Source: Gemmatimonadaceae bacterium
Lineage (GTDB): Bacteria; Gemmatimonadota; Gemmatimonadetes; Gemmatimonadales; Gemmatimonadaceae
Assembly (NCBI GenBank): GCA_036003045.1
Contig: DASYSS010000048.1
Location: forward strand, 1-64,000
Direction: 5' to 3'
Length of the DNA: 64,000 bases
Below the pieces are notes generated by a model. The model did not search any database, was not told the DNA's origin, and saw nothing but the letters and a program-made list of their open reading frames with translations. Below are positions 57,934-64,000 of the stretch, one piece after another (within the stretch, counting starts at the first letter, position 1; every line of letters starts with the position of its first letter). The translations under genes and the position numbers were made by a program.

Positions 57934-60642
57934 CTACTCGTCTCTTAGCGCCACGTTCGGATCCACACGCGCCGCGCGCGAAGCCGGGATCGCACTCGCC
58001 AGCGTTCCGACGATGAGCAGCGTTCCGACCACCGCGAGGTAAACAACGGGATCGCGCGGCGACTCCTGAAAAAGAAGCGATCCGATCTTCCCAGCGCCGA
58101 AAACGGCGAGGACCACACCGACGACCACGCCGGCGGCGGTGACCTTCAGGCCTTCACCCACGACCAGCCGCATCACGTCGCCCGACTCGGCGCCGAGCGC
58201 GATCCGCACACCGATCTCCCGGTTTCGCTGCGCGACGGAGAACGCCATCACGGCATAAAGACCCACGCCCGCGAGAGCCAGCGCGAGCGCGCCGAATCCG
58301 AGGAACATCGTGGCGCCGGACCGCCACGCCCGTGTCTCCGGGTCGATGATCCCTTGCAACGGACGCGCGCGCAACGCAGCGGGTGGCGGCATCAGCGGCT
58401 GCAACCGAGTGCGGAGCGGCCCACTTACGTCTTCAGGCCGGCGGTGGACGCGCACGAACATCGCGAGCATCGGCGGATCGAACGAGGCGGTGTACTGCGC
58501 CATCGGCAGGTAGTACATCAGATCGGCCTCCGAGCTGCGAAGCGCGCGTGACTTGATGTTCTCGGCAATGCCGACGACTGTGGTACAGGGAACGGTGTCG
58601 TTCGAGATCCGGAAGCACTTTCCGATCGCGTCTTGTCCGGGCCAGAGAACCTTGGCCATGGCTTCGCTGACCACCGCGATTCGCGGCGCGTCGGCGCGGT
58701 CTTCGACGGAGAAGCCCCTGCCGCGCAGGATTCGCGTGCCCATCGTCGCGAAGTAGCCGGGCGATCCGGCCTGCAACGCGAAGCGTCCGAGCCTGCGGAC
58801 GGAGTCGATCCCCGCGACGTACAGACTGCGCCCTTCCGACGAATAAAACGGCACCGAGACGACCAGCGTCGCGTCGTCGACGCCCGGCGTACTGCTCGCT
58901 GTTTGCACGAGATCATTCGCCAACGCGCGCTGACGCTCGCGCGGCAACTTCACCCCGCGCATGCTTCCCTCGACGTACACGATTCGATCGACGTCGTAGC
59001 CGAGGTGGAGCTCACGCACGGCCTGAAGGCTTCGCACGAACAGGCCGGCGCCGACGAGGAGTACGACCGAGAGCGCCGTCTGCGTGACGAGAAGGATCGA
59101 CCGAGAGCGCGATTGCCGATAGCCGTCCTCGCGCGTCCCCGCCTTGAGCGACCCGGCAAGGTCGCCGCGCCCCGCGTCGAGCGCGGGTAGAATGCCGGCG
59201 AGGATCGCGGTCGCCGCCGTCAGTGCGACGGCGAAGAGGAGAGTGCGCGTGTCGCTCACCACGGGCCAGTCATCGGCCGTCGCGACGAGCATTCTCTGAA
59301 ACGTTTTCGCGGCGAGTTGAGCGCCGACCAAGCCGGCGATCGTGCCGAAGCCGGCCAGCACCGCCATTTCGGTGAGCAGTTGCTGGACCAGTCGACCTCG
59401 CGTTCCACCGATCGCGCGCCGCACGGCGAGCTCGCGTCGTCGCCGCAGGGCGCGCGCCAGAAGCAGATTCGCCACGTTTGCGCAAGCGATCAGCAATACG
59501 ACCAATGCGACTACGCCGATCAAGCCGAGCACCCTGGCCTCCGGTCCAGCCATCGGCCCGCGCGCCAGCTGCAGCGGCCCCGCCTTGACCTCGGGGCGCG
59601 CGACGTCGACCGGCGCCACGTCGCCGCTCGTCGATCGCTCGACCTCCCAGCTCAGACGATAGGAGTTCGTGAGATCGGCGGTCGCGTCGGCACTGCTGAC
59701 GCCGGGCTTGCGGCGGACAATGACATCGAGCCAGCTCCAGCCGTAGTTCTGGTAAAAATCGGGCGCGACGGACGCCGCGTGCGTCGTCAGTGGCATGAAC
59801 GCGATCGGCAAGCGACCGTCGCTCACGCCCTCGAAGCCCGGCGGTGCGACACCGATGATCGTATAGAGGCGCGTCCCGAGACGGATCGACTTCCCGAGAA
59901 CGTCGCGGCCTCCGCCGTACTCCGTCTGCCAGAACCCGTAGCCGATCACCGTCACCGCGGCGCCGGCCGGCAGCGAGTCCTCCTGTGCCGTGTAGAACCG
60001 GCCGAGGACAGGGCGGGCATCGAAGAAGTCGAAGTAGCTCGCGCTGGCGATCGCCACGACCCGTGGCTGCGTCGCTTCGCCGTCGCCCACCGCCATCTGC
60101 CGATATCCGAACGCCGCCGCCTGCGCGATGGACGCGCTCGTCCGCGCCAAATCCTGATAGCGTTTGTACTCGAGGCTTCGGTCGAAAAACCGCTCTCCCT
60201 GCGCGTTCGAGAACCTGTAGTAGACGCGATTCACCGAGCTCGGATCGATCAGATACTTCGGCGCCCGGAACAGGACACGATCCACCACACCGAACATCGC
60301 GGCGTTGACGCCGACGCCGAGTCCGAGCGTCGCGACGACGACCGCGGTGAATGCCGGCCGATTGCGCATGCCGCGCAGCGCATACTTGGCGTCCTGCGAT
60401 ACGTGCTCGAGCCACGTCACACCGCGAGCGTCGCGCGAGTCTTCTTTGAAGCGATCGACGCCGCCGAACGCGATCGCCGCCGCGCGAAGCGCCGCGTCGC
60501 GCGGCATTCCACCGCGCTGGAGCTTCTCAGCCTCGCGCTCGATGTGGTCTCTCAGCTCGGCGTCCAACTCGCGCTCGACATCCGCGCGGTGAAAGAGCGC
60601 GCGGAGGCGAAAACGCAGGTCACTCCAGAATTCGACAATCAT
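57934..60642 (-). CDS. ADOP-type (MacB/FtsX-like) ABC permease
   Basis: A 902-residue duplicated permease like the one at 31.5 kb. The N-terminal 80 residues (FWSDLRFRLRALFHRADVERELDAEL) form the cytoplasmic permease-associated domain; MRNRPAFTAVVVATLGLGVG is TM1. Two MacB periplasmic cores and two sets of three TMs follow, ending in the VALRDE C-terminus usual for this group. No ATPase is encoded alongside. It follows the padR gene by 32 nt on the same strand. The ATG at 60642 is chosen because earlier codons read as Arg/Gly-rich sequence in padR. Confidence 0.93.
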   Translation of the reverse strand: MIVEFWSDLRFRLRALFHRADVERELDAELRDHIEREAEKLQRGGMPRDAALRAAAIAFGGVDRFKEDSRDARGVTWLEHVSQDAKYALRGMRNRPAFTAVVVATLGLGVGVNAAMFGVVDRVLFRAPKYLIDPSSVNRVYYRFSNAQGERFFDRSLEYKRYQDLARTSASIAQAAAFGYRQMAVGDGEATQPRVVAIASASYFDFFDARPVLGRFYTAQEDSLPAGAAVTVIGYGFWQTEYGGGRDVLGKSIRLGTRLYTIIGVAPPGFEGVSDGRLPIAFMPLTTHAASVAPDFYQNYGWSWLDVIVRRKPGVSSADATADLTNSYRLSWEVERSTSGDVAPVDVARPEVKAGPLQLARGPMAGPEARVLGLIGVVALVVLLIACANVANLLLARALRRRRELAVRRAIGGTRGRLVQQLLTEMAVLAGFGTIAGLVGAQLAAKTFQRMLVATADDWPVVSDTRTLLFAVALTAATAILAGILPALDAGRGDLAGSLKAGTREDGYRQSRSRSILLVTQTALSVVLLVGAGLFVRSLQAVRELHLGYDVDRIVYVEGSMRGVKLPRERQRALANDLVQTASSTPGVDDATLVVSVPFYSSEGRSLYVAGIDSVRRLGRFALQAGSPGYFATMGTRILRGRGFSVEDRADAPRIAVVSEAMAKVLWPGQDAIGKCFRISNDTVPCTTVVGIAENIKSRALRSSEADLMYYLPMAQYTASFDPPMLAMFVRVHRRPEDVSGPLRTRLQPLMPPPAALRARPLQGIIDPETRAWRSGATMFLGFGALALALAGVGLYAVMAFSVAQRNREIGVRIALGAESGDVMRLVVGEGLKVTAAGVVVGVVLAVFGAGKIGSLLFQESPRDPVVYLAVVGTLLIVGTLASAIPASRAARVDPNVALRDE

Positions 60643-60674
60643 GATCCGTCTCCCTCCAACCCGACGCCTTGGCG

Positions 60675-61007
60675 TCAATCCATTCGAAGCACGAGCGCGA
60701 CGGCCGCGGTGAGGCGCGCCCAATCTTCGGCTTCGGTCGCGAGCTGCTTGCGCCCGACCTTGGTCAGCTCGTAGTACTTCGCCTTGCGGTTGTTGTCCGA
60801 CGCGCCCCACTCGGCGCGGATCCACCCCCGGCGCTCGAGCCGGTGGAGCGCGGGGTAGAGCGACCCCTGCGGGATCTGCAGCGTCGCCCGCGATACATCG
60901 TGGATGCGCTCGGAGATCGCCCAGCCATGCATCGGCTCGAGCGAGAGCGCTTTGAGAATCAGGAGATCGAGTGTCCCCTGCGGTAGGTCGAGTTTGTCGT
61001 CGCCCAT
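60675..61007 (-). CDS. PadR-family transcriptional regulator (acidobacterial PadR type)
   Basis: A 110-residue winged-helix regulator with the signature LDLPQGTLDLLILKALSLEP and LYPALHRLERRGWIRAEWG, the subfamily that accompanies ADOP permeases. AAGGGGAG lies 6 nt upstream of the ATG, and a perfect palindrome begins 17 nt upstream, so autorepression is likely. It is the first gene of the padR-ADOP operon. Confidence 0.95.
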   Translation of the reverse strand: MGDDKLDLPQGTLDLLILKALSLEPMHGWAISERIHDVSRATLQIPQGSLYPALHRLERRGWIRAEWGASDNNRKAKYYELTKVGRKQLATEAEDWARLTAAVALVLRMD

Positions 61008-61023
61008 GGAAGCTCCCCTTGCA

Positions 61024-61057
61024 CTTCTACAAGACGGTACAAGCCGTCTTGTAGAAG
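61024..61057. promoter_or_regulatory. Perfect 14-bp-arm palindrome, candidate PadR operator
   Basis: Arms CTTCTACAAGACGG (61024-61037) and CCGTCTTGTAGAAG (61044-61057) are perfectly inverted around TACAAG (61038-61043). TACAAG occurs at 61028 and 61038, exactly 10 bp apart, and its complement CTTGTA at 61048, another 10 bp on. Three half-sites one helical turn apart lie on one face of the DNA. The site covers the likely promoter of padR, whose start codon is 17 nt away. Confidence 0.75.
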
Positions 61058-61068
61058 CGCAAGGGGGC

Positions 61069-61174
61069 GGTGGACAGGTTGACGGGTGGACCGGTGGACC
61101 GGAACTGTTTGAGGCGTGAGAGTCGGGCGCTCAGACGTCCGATGTCTGATTACTCGCGGTCCACCCGTCCACCC
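61069..61174. repeat. GTGGAC octamer array between padR and amidase (site C)
   Basis: The left arm holds four octamers with phase 8: GTGGACAG, GTTGACGG, GTGGACCG and GTGGACCG (61070-61101). The right arm holds two inverted copies, GTCCACCC twice (61159-61174). The loop is 57 nt. The right arm ends 1 nt before the amidase stop codon (61176-61178). Together with sites at 2591 and 20872 this forms one repeat family, always touching a stop codon. Confidence 0.85.
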
Positions 61175-61175
61175 G

Positions 61176-62864
61176 CTACGGCCGCAGCGTACTCCCCAGA
61201 ACCACCGTCTCCTCAAACGTCGGCCTCCGCCGCGCCGGCGCCGCTTGCTCGAATGCGTACGCCAGCTTGAGCAGCGTGGCCTCGCTCCATGCGCGGCCGA
61301 CGAACGAGATCCCGACCGGAAGTCCCCGCACTTGGCCCATCGGCACAGTGACGTGCGGGTAGCCGGCGACCGCGGCGGGTGCGGTGAACGATCCGCCGCC
61401 GCCGGCGTCTCCGTTCACCAGATCGATGAGCCACGCCGGGCCCTGCGTCGGCGCGACGATCGCGTCGAGTTTGTGCTTGCCAATTGTCGCGTCGATTCCC
61501 TGCGCGCCCATCAAGCGACGGTTGTTCGCCAGATCGTCCAGGTACTTCTTCTCGGTGAGTGGCCCCTTCTTCTCCGCTTGCTCCATGATTTCCTGGCCGA
61601 AGTAGCGCAGCTCGCGCGACGCGTTCTTCGTATTGAACGCCATCACGTCGGCCAGCGATTTGATCCCGACACTCGGCTCGACGCCCGCGAGGTACGCGTT
61701 CAAATCGGCCTTGAACTCGTAGAGCAGCAGCTCGAACTCGGAGTCCTCCGTCTTTCCCGCGGTCTCGATGTCGGCCGGGTCGACGATCGTCGCGCCATGC
61801 TGCCGCATGAGATCGAGTGCCGCCGCGAACACCTTGTCAGTCTCGGGCGAATAGCCGGTGTATCGCTTGCGCGCGACGCCGATCCGCGCTCCGCGCAAGC
61901 CGTCTTTGTCGAGCGATGTTCGGTAGTCCGTCTGTGAACGTCCCCCCCCGATGCTCGCCCGCGTCGCCGAGTCGTGCGGATCGACGCCGGTGAGTGCGCC
62001 GAGCAGAATGGCCGCATCGCGGACGGTGCGCGCCATCGGCCCGGCCGTATCCTGGCTGTGCGCGATCGGGATGATTCCGGCGCGGCTGATGAGCCCGACC
62101 GTCGGCTTGATGCCGACGAGCGCCGACGCCGCGGACGGCGACGTGACCGACCCATCCGTTTCCGTACCGATGGCGACCGCGCAGCAGTTCGCCGCCGTCG
62201 CCGCGCCCGATCCGGAGCTCGAGCCGGATGGCGTTCGATCGAGCACGTACGGATTGCGCGTCTGCCCGCCGCGTCCGCTCCACCCGCTCGACGAGTGCGT
62301 CGAACGGAAGTTCGCCCACTCGCTCAAGTTCGTCTTGCCGATGATCACCGCGCCGGCCGCTTTCAAGCGCTCGGCGACCCACGAATCCTTCGCGGCGATG
62401 TGACCAGCCAACGCGAGAGAGCCGGCGGTCGTATGCATGTGGTCGGCGGTGTCGATGTTGTCCTTGATCAACACCGGAATGCCGTGCAGCGGCCCGCGAG
62501 TCTTGCCGGCTTTACGCTCTTCGTCGCGCAGTCGCGCGATCGCCAGCGCGTCGGGATTGAGCTCGATGACCGAGTTGATGGAGGGGCCGCGCTGATCGAT
62601 GGCGGCGATGCGCTCGAGATACTGTCGTGAGAGCGATTGCGCCGTGTCCTGCCCGGACTGCATGCGTCCCTGCAGCTCTTCGATCGTCAGCTCGTCGAGA
62701 GCGAACGCCGGGACCTGCTGCTTCGCGCCGGATGTCGGCGCGGTGGAGGCACCGCCCGCGGCCGATCCGCCGAGCGTCGACCCGCCCATCACGGCGGCGG
62801 CGAGCGTCGCGCCGACGAACCCGCGACGGGTGATTGTGGTCTTGTCGTCGCGGTCGTCGGTCAC
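61176..62864 (-). CDS. Secreted amidase (amidase-signature, Tat-exported)
   Basis: A 562-residue amidase-signature protein. TRRGFVGATLAAAVMGG at the N-terminus is a twin-arginine signal. The catalytic Lys is in GIPVLIKDNIDT, the cis-Ser in TPSGSSSGSGAATAA, and the nucleophilic Ser in GTETDGSVTSPSAASALVG, the complete Ser-cisSer-Lys triad. It hydrolyses an amide or peptide amide; substrate unknown. It follows the second plug protein gene by 18 nt. Confidence 0.94.
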   Translation of the reverse strand: MTDDRDDKTTITRRGFVGATLAAAVMGGSTLGGSAAGGASTAPTSGAKQQVPAFALDELTIEELQGRMQSGQDTAQSLSRQYLERIAAIDQRGPSINSVIELNPDALAIARLRDEERKAGKTRGPLHGIPVLIKDNIDTADHMHTTAGSLALAGHIAAKDSWVAERLKAAGAVIIGKTNLSEWANFRSTHSSSGWSGRGGQTRNPYVLDRTPSGSSSGSGAATAANCCAVAIGTETDGSVTSPSAASALVGIKPTVGLISRAGIIPIAHSQDTAGPMARTVRDAAILLGALTGVDPHDSATRASIGGGRSQTDYRTSLDKDGLRGARIGVARKRYTGYSPETDKVFAAALDLMRQHGATIVDPADIETAGKTEDSEFELLLYEFKADLNAYLAGVEPSVGIKSLADVMAFNTKNASRELRYFGQEIMEQAEKKGPLTEKKYLDDLANNRRLMGAQGIDATIGKHKLDAIVAPTQGPAWLIDLVNGDAGGGGSFTAPAAVAGYPHVTVPMGQVRGLPVGISFVGRAWSEATLLKLAYAFEQAAPARRRPTFEETVVLGSTLRP

Positions 62865-62882
62865 GGAGCGTTCACCTGCGCA

Positions 62883-63731
62883 TCAGCGCGGATTGGTTTT
62901 GTTGTCGGTGCTCGAATCGACGACGAAACTACCGACGTCCCGCTGAAACGCCACACCCGGTTTGAGCGTGACGAACAGCGCGTTCACGCTCCCCACGGCC
63001 GCCATCGAGTGGTCGAAGCAGTCGTGGTACATCATCTCCTGGACGTGTTCGGGCGCGATGTCCGAGAGAACGGAAATCGGGATGTAGCTGACGCGCGTGT
63101 CCGGCGGCGCGCCGACGAACGCGCGCGTCTTGGCCATGCCGATCGGCTCCAGCGGCAACACGATGCGCTTGCCGTTGATCCACACTTCCTGCACACCGGT
63201 CGCGCATCCGCCGCGACTGCGCAGAATGTCCGGCCGCAGCCGCTTCACGACGTCCCACGCGTCGGTGAATGGCGCATCGCTGTTCGCGATGTCGTCGGCG
63301 TCGAGGTGATAGCTCTTCCATCGCAGGTCGGTCGCGGCGCGCACCTCCATCGTCGGCAGCCGCGCCGACACGACACCGACGACGATCTTGACGTTCACGG
63401 TGTCGTGCGGGTAGAGCGGGAAGAAATGATCGCCCCGCTGGTACCCGATCTTGCGCATCACGACCTGAAGATCGGTGGAGTCGCGCAGCCCCTCCACGCT
63501 CAACACGGCGCCGCCCGCCGAGTCGGTGGCGCCGTGCGCGATGACGTCGTGCAGGCCGCGCACGACGGCGAGCTCCGCGTTTCGAATCGGGGCGCCGCTC
63601 GAGTCGCGCGCCGTCACTCGAATGAAAGCGCGCGTTCCTTGGGCCGACGCGATGGTGTAAAACGGCGCGGCGCCGGCCAATGCGGCCACCATGAGCGCAC
63701 GACGCGGCGAAAACGAGACGCGAGTAGGCAC
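62883..63731 (-). CDS. Secreted plug-like protein without a beta-barrel
   Basis: A 282-residue protein from the GTG at 63731, which has a strong GGAGG 4 nt upstream. VSFSPRRALMVAALAGAAPF is a signal peptide. One carboxypeptidase-regulatory Ig domain (RAFIRVTARDSSGAPIRNAE) is followed by a plug-like segment (DAWDVVKRLRPDILRSRGGC, VWINGKRIVLPLEP). There is no barrel. It resembles the C-terminal half of the larger plug protein at 42.7 kb and is probably an outer-membrane accessory. Neighbours give no further clue. Confidence 0.75.
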   Translation of the reverse strand: MPTRVSFSPRRALMVAALAGAAPFYTIASAQGTRAFIRVTARDSSGAPIRNAELAVVRGLHDVIAHGATDSAGGAVLSVEGLRDSTDLQVVMRKIGYQRGDHFFPLYPHDTVNVKIVVGVVSARLPTMEVRAATDLRWKSYHLDADDIANSDAPFTDAWDVVKRLRPDILRSRGGCATGVQEVWINGKRIVLPLEPIGMAKTRAFVGAPPDTRVSYIPISVLSDIAPEHVQEMMYHDCFDHSMAAVGSVNALFVTLKPGVAFQRDVGSFVVDSSTDNKTNPR

Positions 63732-63822
63732 GAAACCTCCGACCTGTTCCGACCGGCGGCGAGCCGGCGGTTGCACTAGGCGCACGTACCCCGGCCGATG
63801 CCGGAAGGGTTCGTGGCGCCCG

Positions 63823-64000
63823 TCAGCCGGGCAAGAGCAGTACCTTGCCCGTCGTTTGTCGCCCCTCGAGCGCGCGATGCGCGTCGGCGGCGCGCGCCAG
63901 TGGGAATTCGGCCCCGATACGCACGTGCAGATGCCCGCTGCCCAGCCAATCGAACAGGTCCTTGGCGCGCTGCTCCAGCTCGGCGCGTGTCGCGACGTAG
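63823..64000 (-). CDS. Zinc-type alcohol dehydrogenase/quinone oxidoreductase, C-terminal 59 residues
   Basis: The frame is open at the window edge. It reads through HLHVRIGAEFPLARAADAHR and ends ALEGRQTTGKVLLLPG, the C-terminal signature of the NADPH:quinone oxidoreductase branch of medium-chain dehydrogenases, where 'Ea..Ah..le.r.t.GKvvl' closes the substrate domain. The N-terminal part is outside the window. Confidence 0.85.
   Translation of the reverse strand, partial: YVATRAELEQRAKDLFDWLGSGHLHVRIGAEFPLARAADAHRALEGRQTTGKVLLLPG

Noticed and set aside
1-64000. tRNA, rRNA, CRISPR or IS elements
   Set aside because: No cloverleaf T-loop (GGTTCGAATCC-like) with matching acceptor arms, no regularly spaced direct repeats, no transposase motifs and no terminal inverted repeats were seen.

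Overview
The window is 64 kb of dense, GC-rich chromosome from a free-living, probably soil or sediment, Gram-negative-type bacterium. Gene content points to Gemmatimonadota, most likely Gemmatimonadaceae. This is inferred from two PadR plus ADOP-type 'duplicated permease' modules, many secreted metallopeptidases and amidohydrolases, Asp-box (BNR/sortilin-like) secreted proteins, carboxypeptidase-regulatory/plug proteins without a barrel, and a reaction-centre-type cytochrome c lipoprotein. There is no rRNA, tRNA, CRISPR array, IS element or prophage, and base composition looks even, so this is core or stable accessory chromosome rather than an island. No gene-free stretch exceeds about 250 bp.

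Layout. 0.0-8.4 kb is mostly minus strand: an ECF sigma/anti-sigma pair cut by the window edge, an HD protein, an AAA ATPase (plus strand), a 59-residue His-rich membrane protein, cyclophilin, a TonB-C-like lipoprotein, endonuclease III, an alpha/beta hydrolase, an HDAC-like deacetylase and an M42 peptidase. 8.4-15.3 kb holds secreted hydrolases: an amidohydrolase, an M61 peptidase, a lipoprotein and a large zinc metalloprotease. 15.3-18.3 kb is a four-gene type IV pseudopilin operon (FimT/GspH, PilV, PilW, PilX). 18.5-22.2 kb is a beta-oxidation pair (FadN-type multienzyme and thiolase) separated by an array of inverted octamers.

22-31 kb carries an amidohydrolase, a fused AhbA/AhbB-like (siroheme decarboxylase or Lrp-like) protein, a sensor kinase, AlkA-type glycosylase, an outer-membrane-like protein, DUF502 coupled to a SET-domain methyltransferase, and a RibD/DHFR-like reductase. 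31-42.6 kb has the first PadR/ADOP module, an M1 peptidase, an O-antigen-ligase-like protein, a dihaem cytochrome lipoprotein, a BNR protein, a Ca2+/H+ exchanger, threonine ammonia-lyase and a thioesterase. 42.6-57.8 kb has a plug protein, a DGPF(YCII)-ECF42 sigma pair, DinB, a 1071-residue Asp-box protein, and a long minus-strand run: B3 metallo-beta-lactamase, M1 lipoprotein, DoxX, creatininase, GMC oxidoreductase and DUF4105. 57.9-64 kb has the second PadR/ADOP module with a striking palindrome, an amidase, a second plug protein and the 3' end of a quinone oxidoreductase.

How it fits together. Much of the coding capacity is envelope or secreted hydrolysis (peptide, amide and dipeptide degradation), matched with efflux-like ADOP permeases and one-component or ECF regulation, which suits a heterotrophic scavenger. 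The least explained signals are non-coding: a family of GTGGACNG octamer hairpins that each abut a stop codon, inverted repeats in front of both padR genes and the DGPF-ECF42 operon, and a set of -10-like hexamers 5-10 nt before start codons that suggest leaderless mRNAs. Convergent genes are packed so tightly (1-9 bp, or overlaps of 50-53 bp) that terminators would have to lie in coding sequence.
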